Shown: piece after piece, positions 16,799-25,405 of the stretch
Layout: the number at the start of each line of letters is the position of its first letter
How positions within the stretch are numbered: position 1 is the first letter of the stretch
NCBI GenBank assembly: GCA_009837185.1
Contig: VXUA01000041.1
Location: 1 to 64,000 of the forward strand
Length of the DNA stretch: 64,000 nucleotides
Direction of reading: 5' to 3'
Source of the DNA: Gammaproteobacteria bacterium
GTDB lineage: Bacteria > Pseudomonadota > Gammaproteobacteria > Pseudomonadales > Azotimanducaceae
Position numbers and translations under genes: made by a program
Notes under the pieces: generated by a model
Databases searched by the model: none
What the model was told of the DNA's origin: nothing
The model's input: only the letters and a program-made list of their open reading frames with translations

Positions 16799-18379
16799 AT
16801 GAGTTCGGCTTTGAAGTTCACCAATGAATTCGTAGATCGACTGCCTGGAGATCCCGAACCGAGAAACTTCGTGCGTCTCGTGAGGGATTCTTGCTACTCC
16901 TTGGTCGAGCCTACTACTACCTCAAAACCTTCGGTGATTGCCTATTCTCAAGAATTAGCCGAGTTGTTAGGGACATCGCCCGAAAAAGTAGGCATCGAGA
17001 CTTTCACTGAAATATTCGCTGGTAATCGCACAGTTCCGGGCTCTACACCATATGCGATGTGCTACGGTGGGCATCAGTTTGGGCACTGGGCTGGGCAGCT
17101 TGGCGATGGCCGTGCCATTACACTCGGTGAAATTGAAGGAAGCGACGGAGTCTCGTACGCGTTACAACTGAAAGGATCAGGGTTAACACCCTATTCCCGA
17201 ACTGCCGATGGATTAGCGGTTCTCCGATCCTCTCTGCGAGAATTCGTGTGTAGTGAGGCCATGCATTATTTACGTGTCCCGACGACACGAGCGCTTTCAT
17301 TGATTCGTACTGGTGATCATGTGGTTCGAGACATGTTTTACGACGGTAATCCTGAATTAGAAACAGGAGCGATCGTGTGCCGGGTTGCTCCAACCTTTCT
17401 GCGCTTCGGAAGCTATGAGATATTCGCAGCCCAGCGAAATATCGAAGTACTCAAACAATTGGTTGACTTTACAATCCGTACGCAATTTCATAGTATCAAT
17501 GCCGATAGTTCCCCCGACTCCTACGTTGAATGGTTCCGAGAAGTCTTAGATCGCACTGCCTTCCTCATGGCTGAATGGTGGAGGGTCGGTTTTGTACATG
17601 GTGTAATGAACACAGACAACATGTCGGTCACAGGGTTAACTATCGACTATGGTCCTTACGGGTGGTTAGAGGACTTCGACTTTGGCTGGACACCCAATAC
17701 GACCGACGCCCAGACGAAACGGTACACCTTTGGAAAGCAACCTCAGATCGCTAAGTGGAACTTATTGCAACTAGCAAATGTCCTTTGCCTCCTCGTCGAA
17801 GAACCCGAACCCTTACAAGAGGCGCTCAACAGTTACGATCAAATCTTCGAGACATACTACAGGGAAGTAATGCGGTGCAAATTAGGACTCCGGGAAATTA
17901 GCGACGAAGAGATTCATTTGGTACAAGAACTCTATAGCCTCTTTGAGTCGATCGAAATTGATATGACGTTATTCTTTAGGTCTCTAGCAAGTATTGATTG
18001 CAACTCTTCTTCCGATCAACTCGTACTGGAACAGGTAGGACTCGCTCTCTACAATCCAGACAAAATTTCGACAGAAGAACGAGCAAGACTTGAAAACTGG
18101 CTGACCACGTACGCTACTGCATTGCGGAAACAAAATCAGGACCCAGATGTGCGAGCTAAACTCATGAATAACAATAACCCACTCTACGTTCCCAGAAATT
18201 ATCTAGCACAACTGGCGATTGACGACGCCGATACAGGCGACTATGCATTCCTAAGCCAATGGATGGAAGTACTCAAGAATCCTTATCAAGAACAGCCAGG
18301 AATGGAAAAATTTGCAGCAAAGCGACCCGATTGGGCGAGGACTCGAGCTGGATGCTCCATGTTGTCATGCAGTTCGTAG
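16799..18379 (+). CDS. selO: SelO/YdiU family protein adenylyltransferase
   Basis: This is a 526-residue pseudokinase-fold protein. Diagnostic segments are MCYGGHQFGHWAGQLGDGRA, LQLKGSGLTPYSRTADG, VHGVMNTDNMSVTGLTIDYGPYGWLEDF and NPLYVPRN. SelO transfers AMP from ATP to Ser/Thr/Tyr of target proteins and affects redox homeostasis (established for E. coli YdiU). The C-terminus ends in a cysteine-containing CSMLSCSS, the place where some homologues carry selenocysteine. The start is set at ATG 16799; a TTG at 16775 in frame is possible and neither has a clear ribosome-binding site. The aminotransferase gene follows after 38 bases, so the two are probably co-transcribed. Confidence 0.93.
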   Translation: MSSALKFTNEFVDRLPGDPEPRNFVRLVRDSCYSLVEPTTTSKPSVIAYSQELAELLGTSPEKVGIETFTEIFAGNRTVPGSTPYAMCYGGHQFGHWAGQLGDGRAITLGEIEGSDGVSYALQLKGSGLTPYSRTADGLAVLRSSLREFVCSEAMHYLRVPTTRALSLIRTGDHVVRDMFYDGNPELETGAIVCRVAPTFLRFGSYEIFAAQRNIEVLKQLVDFTIRTQFHSINADSSPDSYVEWFREVLDRTAFLMAEWWRVGFVHGVMNTDNMSVTGLTIDYGPYGWLEDFDFGWTPNTTDAQTKRYTFGKQPQIAKWNLLQLANVLCLLVEEPEPLQEALNSYDQIFETYYREVMRCKLGLREISDEEIHLVQELYSLFESIEIDMTLFFRSLASIDCNSSSDQLVLEQVGLALYNPDKISTEERARLENWLTTYATALRKQNQDPDVRAKLMNNNNPLYVPRNYLAQLAIDDADTGDYAFLSQWMEVLKNPYQEQPGMEKFAAKRPDWARTRAGCSMLSCSS

Positions 18380-18417
18380 CTGACCAGCGGAAAACTCCCA
18401 CCTTAAGGAACTCTATT

Positions 18418-19602
18418 TTGAAACTGTCCGAGAAAATGCAACGGTTGCACACCGAAACCGCTTTTGAAGTTCTCGCACGCGCCGAAGTTCTTCGAGGTGA
18501 AAATAAGCCAGTAATTAACTTGGGGATTGGGCAACCAGATTTCAAAACACCACCACATGTGGTCGAGGCAGCGGTACAGGCACTTCGTGATGGACACCAT
18601 GGGTACACTCCGGCACCGGGAATCCTTCCCCTTCGAGAAGCGGTTGCTGCTGATATTTTGAAATATCGAAGGGTCAGCGTCCACCCAGACGAAATCCTTG
18701 TCGTACCTGGTGGCAAAGTCGTACTGTTCTTTGCAATCCTCATGTTTGGCGAATCAGGTGCAGAGATTCTTTACCCGATCCCCAGTTTTCCGATCTATCA
18801 ATCGATGATTGAATTTTCTGGCGCTCGACCGGTTCCGATTCCCCTACTTGAAAAGAACAATTTCGCGTTTTCTGCTGATGAAGTCCTAAATTTGGTCACC
18901 GAGAAGACGACGTTGATCATCATCAACTCACCAGCCAATCCTACTGGTGGTACGGTACCTAAATCTGAAATTAACAAGCTCGTAGCTGGACTACAAGAAT
19001 TCCCACACGTCGCAATCTTAAGTGACGAAATCTACTCCCGAATTTGCTACGACCAAGAACACACTACTCTATTAGCCTACCCGGAAATTCGAGACAGACT
19101 CATCCTACTTGATGGCTGGAGTAAGACATACGCAATGACGGGATGGCGCTTGGGCTATTCAGTGTGGCCTCGTGAGTTAGTCGAACCTGCTCAACGGCTC
19201 GCGATAAACTGTCATTCCTGTGTGAATACACCAGCGCAATTCGGTGCAATTGCTGCCCTCGAGGGACCGCAGGACTTCGTGGATGAAATGAACCAAGCCT
19301 TCTTGATGCGACGAGATTACTTAGTGAAAGCACTCAATTCCATTCAAAGTGTTAGTTGTACTTTACCCAATGGTGCTTTCTATGCTTTTCCAAACGTCTC
19401 CCAGCTCGGAAGCACAGCCGAACAAATACAAAACGAGCTGCTAAACGACTACTATGTGGCTACAGTCGCCGGTACCAGCTTTGGTATGTATGGCGAGGGT
19501 TATCTGCGGTTTTCCTACGCGGCTTCACTGGACGATCTAAATGTTGCTGTCGAACGACTGCAGGAGTACTGCAAAAAGACTGCACTCCGAACCAACAACT
19601 AA
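18418..19602 (+). CDS. PLP-dependent class I/II aminotransferase
   Basis: This 394-residue fold-type I aminotransferase has NLGIGQPDF near its N-terminus, INSPANPTGG, LSDEIYSR, and the PLP lysine motif GWSKTYAMTGWRLGY. The start is TTG at 18418, supported by AAGGA eight bases upstream; the frame stays open further upstream, but those codons lie inside selO. The protein most resembles aspartate/aromatic or branched aminotransferases of the AspC/AlaA-like group. Substrate cannot be fixed from sequence. It sits between selO and a luciferase-like oxidoreductase (9-base gap to the latter), probably as one transcript. Confidence 0.9.
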   Translation: MKLSEKMQRLHTETAFEVLARAEVLRGENKPVINLGIGQPDFKTPPHVVEAAVQALRDGHHGYTPAPGILPLREAVAADILKYRRVSVHPDEILVVPGGKVVLFFAILMFGESGAEILYPIPSFPIYQSMIEFSGARPVPIPLLEKNNFAFSADEVLNLVTEKTTLIIINSPANPTGGTVPKSEINKLVAGLQEFPHVAILSDEIYSRICYDQEHTTLLAYPEIRDRLILLDGWSKTYAMTGWRLGYSVWPRELVEPAQRLAINCHSCVNTPAQFGAIAALEGPQDFVDEMNQAFLMRRDYLVKALNSIQSVSCTLPNGAFYAFPNVSQLGSTAEQIQNELLNDYYVATVAGTSFGMYGEGYLRFSYAASLDDLNVAVERLQEYCKKTALRTNN

Positions 19603-19611
19603 GAGATCGAT

Positions 19612-20475
19612 ATGAAATTCGGCGTCGTGTTTCCACAAACAGAAATAGGTACAAATCCAGACGATATCGCCGCGTTTGCAACTGCGGCCGAAGAAATGGG
19701 GTACAGCCACATCTTAACCTACGATCATGTCTTAGGAACTGATACAACAAACCGTCCAGACTGGAGTGGTGTCTACACCTCGGACGATATGTTCCACGAA
19801 CCATTCGTGTTGTTTAGTTACCTCGCGGCGATTTGCAAACGAATCGAATTCGTGACGGGCATTCTGATATTGCCTCAACGGCAAACAGTTCTTGTTGCGA
19901 AACAAGCCGCTTGCCTCGACATATTTAGCCAAGGTCGGTTGAGACTCGGCGTCGGAATAGGTTGGAACGCCGTTGAGTATGAAGCGTTGGGAGAAAATTT
20001 CCGAAATCGAGGCCGTCGTTCTGCAGAACAAATCGAAGTATTACGTCGTCTTTGGGCGGAATCAATCATCACGTATCAGGGACAGTGGCACAAGATTACC
20101 GAAGCCGGTCTAAATCCACTCCCTAGAAACCGAAGCATTCCTATTTGGCTGGGCGGAAGCGCGCCGCAAGTAATTAGTCGAGTCGCCAAGCTTGGGGACG
20201 GTTGGTTTCCTTATTACAACCCAGATATTGAAACACAGATTCACGAAATGCGGACTCAAGCGCTAGCATATGGTCGAGACCCCAAATCTATCGGAGTCGA
20301 GTGCGTATTACGGGCGAACCAATCCAAGCAGGATGCGATCGACCAGATTAAACATTGCAAAGACATCGGAATAACTCATACCTCCGTAGCTACTATGAAC
20401 CGAGGCTTCGACACAGTTCAGGATCATATCGATTCAATCTCTCGGTACATGAACGAGATCATCCACGCGAGCTGA
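19612..20475 (+). CDS. Luciferase-like (LLM class) flavin/F420-dependent oxidoreductase
   Basis: This 287-residue TIM-barrel protein of the bacterial luciferase-like family carries MKFGVVFPQTEIG, the YDHVLG segment, FVTGILILPQRQTVLVAKQAACLD and LRLGVGIGWNAVEYEALG, all typical of LLM enzymes in the probable F420-dependent subgroup. Members catalyse two-electron redox steps or monooxygenation with reduced flavin or F420. Gammaproteobacteria rarely make F420, so FMN is the likelier cofactor (inference). ATG follows the aminotransferase stop by nine bases, indicating one operon. Confidence 0.87.
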   Translation: MKFGVVFPQTEIGTNPDDIAAFATAAEEMGYSHILTYDHVLGTDTTNRPDWSGVYTSDDMFHEPFVLFSYLAAICKRIEFVTGILILPQRQTVLVAKQAACLDIFSQGRLRLGVGIGWNAVEYEALGENFRNRGRRSAEQIEVLRRLWAESIITYQGQWHKITEAGLNPLPRNRSIPIWLGGSAPQVISRVAKLGDGWFPYYNPDIETQIHEMRTQALAYGRDPKSIGVECVLRANQSKQDAIDQIKHCKDIGITHTSVATMNRGFDTVQDHIDSISRYMNEIIHAS

Positions 20476-20610
20476 TTTGGTGATTCAAAGTGTGTGTGGC
20501 AACTCGGTTTCAGTCATACAATAAAATTGTTTTTTTAAAAGGCCCAAATGCGTATTCTTGACTAACGCATCTATTTTCGCCCGTTTCACGCAAAAGTAAC
20601 AGAGTCTAGT

Positions 20611-21036
20611 ATGTCAATCAAGCCAATCTTCGATACGATAAAGGAAATAAAGCAGGACATTGAAAACTTGGGCTGCGAGGAACTCGCCCAAGAAATGGAA
20701 GGTGATAACAAGCCTTTGCTCGTCGATATTCGCGAAATGCAAGAACGTGTCGATTCTGGTGCGATACCAGATTCGGTTCATGCACCAAGGGGTATGCTGG
20801 AGTTTTGGGCCGATCCTTCTAGCCCCTATCACAGAAAATATTTCAAGGCTGATGAGCGTATCGTACTTTATTGTGCCGGAGGTGCGCGGTCAGCGTTAGC
20901 TGTCAAAGCAATGCAGGAAATGGGTTTTTCTGATGTAGCTCATCTAGATCCTGGTTTCATTGGATGGGCAAAAGAGAAGCGACCTGTTGAAGAAACCGCG
21001 AGCAAATCTCGTTGGATTCGGAAGATTCTTAAATAG
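20611..21036 (+). CDS. Rhodanese-domain protein
   Basis: This 141-residue single rhodanese domain has VDIRE near residue 37 and the active-site loop CAGGAR with persulfide-carrying Cys88. Such proteins move sulfane sulfur to thiophilic acceptors. No signal peptide is seen, so it is cytoplasmic. It ends 33 bases before the polyamine ABC transporter ATPase, so it may be transcribed with the transporter; a functional link is not obvious. A 135-base gap upstream separates it from the luciferase-like gene and may hold its promoter. Confidence 0.88.
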   Translation: MSIKPIFDTIKEIKQDIENLGCEELAQEMEGDNKPLLVDIREMQERVDSGAIPDSVHAPRGMLEFWADPSSPYHRKYFKADERIVLYCAGGARSALAVKAMQEMGFSDVAHLDPGFIGWAKEKRPVEETASKSRWIRKILK

Positions 21037-21069
21037 TCAAAGACCCAACAATAGTTTCACGAAATAGTC

Positions 21070-22254
21070 TTGTATACTGACGAAGAAGTTCAAATTACTG
21101 AACCGGGTTCGAATACTCATATAGAGTTTGAACACGTCTACAAGAGCTACGATAACGAAACTCACGTCGTTCGAGACCTCAATCTGGAGATTGAGGAAAA
21201 CGAATTTCTAACACTTCTTGGTCCTTCCGGTTCCGGAAAGACCACTTGTTTGATGCTCTTGGCAGGCTTTGAACCGATCAGTTCTGGTTCAATCAAGATT
21301 TTTGGGCAACCGATTCAGGACATCCTTCCACATAAACGGAATATTGGAATGGTTTTTCAAAATTACGCCCTGTTTCCACACATGAGTGTCGGAAAGAATC
21401 TTGAATTTCCGTTAGAAGTACGAGGAGTGAACAAGTCGGAACGAGAGCAACAAGTTCAACGGGCTCTTGAGTTGGTTCAATTAGGTGGGTTTGAAGATCG
21501 GAAACCGTCGCAACTATCTGGCGGCCAACAACAACGGGTAGCTATCGCTCGTGCACTAGTGTATGAACCAAGCATCGTGTTAATGGATGAACCATTAGGC
21601 GCGCTAGACCGTCGTTTAAGGGAAGAAATGCAGTACGAGATTCGGCGTTTGCACCAACAACTGGCAGTTACGATGATCTACGTTACACATGACCAACAAG
21701 AAGCCATGGTTTTGTCAGACCGGGTTGCGGTCTTTCAAGACGGTGTTGTACAACAGATTGCGAGCCCGGAAACTTTGTACGAGGAACCGGCTCGCGTATT
21801 CGTTTCGTCCTTCATTGGCGACAACAACGTTCTCTACGGCGTGGTCAAAGAGATCCAAGACAACGAAATCTGTCACGTGGATTTAGACGGCGACAATCGA
21901 GTCCAAGCGCTTGCGGTAACTCATCACAATCCTGGCGACGAAGTGTGGGTAACGATTCGTCCGGAACGAATAAGTATTCGACCCGAGAAGGACATGTACA
22001 CCAACAACTTTCCAGCTAAGGTAAAAGATGTGGTGTTTATGGGAGACCACTTACGCTTGAATGTGACTACGTGTGGAGTACGGGATTTTGTTGTCAAGAT
22101 TCCCAACATCGTTGGGCACGGCGGTGTGTTGCCTGGGGACGAAATTCGCATTGGTTGGGCAGCACTCGATTGCCGCGCAATCGCACGAGAACCCGAAGTA
22201 GTAATTCAGAACAAAAAGGAGATTCAACAAAATGAAAAGAAATATATTGGTTAG
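21070..22254 (+). CDS. Spermidine/putrescine-type ABC transporter ATP-binding protein
   Basis: This 394-residue ABC ATPase has Walker A GPSGSGKT, signature LSGGQQQR, Walker B VLMDEPLGALD and the H-loop THDQQEAM. A C-terminal TOBE-type domain covers residues 290-375 and is typical of PotA/FbpC. The N-terminal EFEHVYKSYDNETHVVRDLNL is normal for PotA. The start is TTG at 21070 without a strong ribosome-binding site. Its last 23 bases overlap the binding-protein gene, whose AAAAGGAG site lies inside this gene. It energises the transporter made by the next three genes. Confidence 0.9.
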   Translation: MYTDEEVQITEPGSNTHIEFEHVYKSYDNETHVVRDLNLEIEENEFLTLLGPSGSGKTTCLMLLAGFEPISSGSIKIFGQPIQDILPHKRNIGMVFQNYALFPHMSVGKNLEFPLEVRGVNKSEREQQVQRALELVQLGGFEDRKPSQLSGGQQQRVAIARALVYEPSIVLMDEPLGALDRRLREEMQYEIRRLHQQLAVTMIYVTHDQQEAMVLSDRVAVFQDGVVQQIASPETLYEEPARVFVSSFIGDNNVLYGVVKEIQDNEICHVDLDGDNRVQALAVTHHNPGDEVWVTIRPERISIRPEKDMYTNNFPAKVKDVVFMGDHLRLNVTTCGVRDFVVKIPNIVGHGGVLPGDEIRIGWAALDCRAIAREPEVVIQNKKEIQQNEKKYIG

Positions 22255-23314
22255 CTTTGCCTTCCTATTTGTGTTCGTCTCGGCAAACGTATGTGCTGAG
22301 GGAGAGCTCACAATCGTCTCTTGGGGTGGTTCTTACGCAAAAGCAAGTATCGACGGGATTTTTAAACCTTTTGAAGAAGAAACCGGTATCAAGGTGATTG
22401 TTGAAGACTATAACGGCGGTTTAGCGCAAATCCGAGCACAGGTCGAAACCGGGAACGTTCATTGGGATGTTGTCGATGTCGAATCGCAAGACGACCTCAT
22501 TGGTTGTGATGAGGGACTGCTGGAGTACCTAGACGACCTTGAGTTACCAGATGCGCCAGACGGAACACCGGCGGAGGATGACTTTTTTGAGGATGCAAAC
22601 TCTGACTGTGGTATCGGAAACATCGTGTGGGCTACGGTTATCGCATACAACTCGACAGGATTTGAGAGCGACCCGCCATCAACCATGAGCGACTTTTTTG
22701 ACTTGGAAAAGTATCCCGGAAAACGCGGAATGCGTCGCACTCCAGAGGTGAATCTTGAGTTTGCTCTGATCGCTGATGGTGTGCCACCAGAAGACGTTTA
22801 CGAAACCTTATCCACAGACGAGGGACTTGATCGCGCTTTCAAAAAGTTAGACTCCATCAAGGATTCGATCGTTTTTTGGGAAACTGGTGCTCAACCCCCA
22901 CAGCTCTTGGCAGATAAAGAGGTCGCCATTACGACAGCGTACAACGGGCGGATATTTAATGCAATCAACTTAGAAAAACAACCGTTTGTGATCGTCTGGG
23001 ATGGACATATACGCGACTACGGACAGTGGGTGATTGTGGCCGGAGCTCCGAATTTAGAAAACGCGAAGAAATTCCTTCAGTTCGCTGCACGAACCACATC
23101 CATGGCGGAAGTTTCAAACAGGATTTCTTATGGTCCGTTGAGACACTCTGCTTGGGAATTGGTTGACAAACATGTGGACACTAACATTGATATGAGACCA
23201 CATATGCCCACAGCACCAGAAAACTCGAAGAACTTTCTTGTCAATGACGCGGAATGGTGGGCTGAACACCGCGACGATCTCTTCGAACGCTTTAGTGCGT
23301 GGTTGAATCGATAA
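22232..23314 (+). CDS. Periplasmic polyamine-type substrate-binding protein
   Basis: This 360-residue protein has a clear signal peptide cleaved near VCA-EG (residue 22). The mature start ELTIVSWGGSYAKA is typical of PotD/PotF-like binding proteins (SBP family 1/8). Further marks are IKVIVEDYNGG, the DVVDVES hinge segment and TTAYNGR. It binds spermidine, putrescine or a related cation or amino compound in the periplasm and delivers it to the permease pair. An AAAAGGAGA ribosome-binding site precedes the ATG, which overlaps the end of the ATPase gene. Confidence 0.9.
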   Translation: MKRNILVSFAFLFVFVSANVCAEGELTIVSWGGSYAKASIDGIFKPFEEETGIKVIVEDYNGGLAQIRAQVETGNVHWDVVDVESQDDLIGCDEGLLEYLDDLELPDAPDGTPAEDDFFEDANSDCGIGNIVWATVIAYNSTGFESDPPSTMSDFFDLEKYPGKRGMRRTPEVNLEFALIADGVPPEDVYETLSTDEGLDRAFKKLDSIKDSIVFWETGAQPPQLLADKEVAITTAYNGRIFNAINLEKQPFVIVWDGHIRDYGQWVIVAGAPNLENAKKFLQFAARTTSMAEVSNRISYGPLRHSAWELVDKHVDTNIDMRPHMPTAPENSKNFLVNDAEWWAEHRDDLFERFSAWLNR

Positions 23315-23370
23315 CTTAATTACACAGTATGAGTTGCTGAGTCCTATCGTTTAGACGAGCAGGCTAACTC

Positions 23371-24204
23371 GTGGAACGGGCTATGTGGAATATAGGCAAA
23401 GGAGTCCTGACCCTCTTTGTCGTTCTAGGTTTTATCTTTTTACTAGCGCCGCTACTCGTCGTTGTTCCACTCAGTTTTAACGCTGAACCCTACTTTACTT
23501 TCACCGAAGGAATGCTTCGGTTTGAGAGCGAAGCTTATTCATTACGTTGGTATCGTGCAATTTTTGAGAGTGAGGAATGGTTGCGGGCGATTCAAAACAG
23601 CTTTTTCATCGGTATTTTTGCAACCATCTTAGCGACTATTCTGGGTACTTTAGCCGCGCTCGGATTGAATGACCCTCGCTTACCTTTTCGTAAATTTGTC
23701 AGTGCACTGATCATCTCGCCGATAGTTACTCCCATCATCGTAGTCGCGGTTGGAGTGTTTTTCTTTTATACAGATATTGGCCTTGGGCAAACATATCTGG
23801 GAATCATTCTTGCACACGCAATGATTGGAGCACCATATGTCGTGATCACTGTTTCTGCAACCCTCGCGAATTTCGACTATACGCTCCTGCGCGCGGCGGC
23901 GAGTCTTGGAGCAAATCCTTGGACGGCGTTCAGCCGTGTGCAATTACCGATTATTTCCCGTGGTGTTATAACTGGAGCATTGTTCGCGTTTATCAACTCT
24001 TTTGACGAAGTAGTTATCGTGGTGTTTATGGCGGGACCTAAACAACGGACCATCCCGAGAGAAATGTGGTCTGGCATTCGGGAGGAAATTAGCCCCACAA
24101 TCTTAGCTGTTGCGACTCTTCTAATTCTATTAGTGGTACTAGTGCTGATTACGGTCGAGTTGCTCAAGAGTTTCGGTGAAAAGAACAAGCTTTCAGCGAA
24201 ATAA
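23371..24204 (+). CDS. ABC transporter permease, PotC type
   Basis: This 277-residue inner-membrane protein has about six membrane segments and the EAA loop near residue 180 (LRAAASLGANPWTAFSRVQLP), which contacts the ATPase. Start at GTG 23371 is favoured by AGCAGG seven bases upstream; ATG 23383 is the alternative. It pairs with the following permease to make the channel of the polyamine-type importer. Its stop codon is one base from the next gene's ATG, so translation is probably coupled. Confidence 0.88.
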   Translation: MERAMWNIGKGVLTLFVVLGFIFLLAPLLVVVPLSFNAEPYFTFTEGMLRFESEAYSLRWYRAIFESEEWLRAIQNSFFIGIFATILATILGTLAALGLNDPRLPFRKFVSALIISPIVTPIIVVAVGVFFFYTDIGLGQTYLGIILAHAMIGAPYVVITVSATLANFDYTLLRAAASLGANPWTAFSRVQLPIISRGVITGALFAFINSFDEVVIVVFMAGPKQRTIPREMWSGIREEISPTILAVATLLILLVVLVLITVELLKSFGEKNKLSAK

Positions 24205-24205
24205 C

Positions 24206-25405
24206 ATGACAGCTCAATACGACATTAAAAGCAGAATAGGTCCGATCGGTTTAGCACTACCGCTTGTTGCTTTTATCGTAATTACTTTTCTGATACCGCT
24301 TGCGAACATGATCAAAGAGAGCGTCTACGATGCCGATGTTGCAGACGCATTACCCCGTACCTTGCGACTATTGAATGACTGGGTCGGACCTGACCTGCCT
24401 TCTGACGAAGTCTTTCGCACGATTGCAGAAGAAATAGTCGTTCTTCAGGAAAATCGTACCATTGGAAAAATTGGAATTCGAGTTAATCGTGTAGTGTCCG
24501 GTACCCGAAGCGTATGGGGGAAAACCGCCCGACGAGTAGACGGGGTGGAGACCGATGATATGAGAACAACCATGGTCGGTATCGATGATCGTTGGAGTGA
24601 TCTAGCTCTTTGGCAGGGAATCAAAAAAGCTGGACAACGGTATTCCGCTAAGCACTATCTACATGCAGTTGATCTTACTCGAGGCGATGATGGTTCGATC
24701 CGCCGTGTCGACACAGAACAACGAGTGTATAACACTCTATACCTGCGAACGTTCTGGGTCGCTCTTTTAGTAACGCTACTCTGCCTAGTGATTGGGTACC
24801 CTATCGCTTACGCAATCGCGCACACTCCGCCAACTCTCTCAAAGATCTTGTTGTTTTGCGTGTTAGTGCCCTTTTGGACGTCATTATTAGCTCGAGCTAC
24901 GTCGTGGCTCGTGTTACTGCAGTCTCAAGGCGTGGTCAACGATGTCTTGGTTTGGCTAGGCATTGTGCCGGATGACGGCCGACTTTCGTTAATCCGCAAC
25001 ATGACAGGTACGTTGATTGCCATGACCCAGAACTTGCTACCGTTCGTGATCTTGCCGACCTATGCAGTACTGAGTTCGATTCCACCTACTTACATGCGTG
25101 CGGCAGCCTCATTAGGCGCAAATCCATTCCAAGCATTCGTACGTGTGTATTGGCCGCAATCGTTGCCTGGAATCGCATCTGGTTGCCTCCTTGTTTTCAT
25201 ACTATCAATAGGCTTCTATATCACTCCAGCGATTGTGGGTGGAACTAAAGGACAGTTGATTTCAAACATGATCGCTTATCACATCAACGATGCGAACAAC
25301 TGGGGATTAGCGGCCGCAATTTCGGTAATCGTGCTGATGAGCGTCTTGATCTTGTACGTAGTGTTTGATCGATGGGTCGGCGTGGACAAGTTAAAACTTT
25401 CTTAA
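24206..25405 (+). CDS. ABC transporter permease, PotB type, with large periplasmic insertion
   Basis: This is a permease of about 399 residues with an N-terminal membrane segment (residues 12-33). A soluble stretch of about 140 residues follows, and then five more membrane segments with the EAA loop MRAAASLGANPFQAFVRVYWP. The soluble insert between the first and second membrane segments is not part of the minimal PotB fold. Related long permeases are known among polyamine/opine-type transporters. GTG at 24176 is an alternative start overlapping the preceding gene. The TAA stop overlaps the stop of the convergent minus-strand gene within a shared TTAA. Confidence 0.87.
   Translation: MTAQYDIKSRIGPIGLALPLVAFIVITFLIPLANMIKESVYDADVADALPRTLRLLNDWVGPDLPSDEVFRTIAEEIVVLQENRTIGKIGIRVNRVVSGTRSVWGKTARRVDGVETDDMRTTMVGIDDRWSDLALWQGIKKAGQRYSAKHYLHAVDLTRGDDGSIRRVDTEQRVYNTLYLRTFWVALLVTLLCLVIGYPIAYAIAHTPPTLSKILLFCVLVPFWTSLLARATSWLVLLQSQGVVNDVLVWLGIVPDDGRLSLIRNMTGTLIAMTQNLLPFVILPTYAVLSSIPPTYMRAAASLGANPFQAFVRVYWPQSLPGIASGCLLVFILSIGFYITPAIVGGTKGQLISNMIAYHINDANNWGLAAAISVIVLMSVLILYVVFDRWVGVDKLKLS

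Noticed and set aside
18259..18417. Upstream extension of the aminotransferase frame into selO
   Set aside because: These codons overlap the conserved C-terminus of SelO, and a TTG with a good ribosome-binding site lies at 18418.
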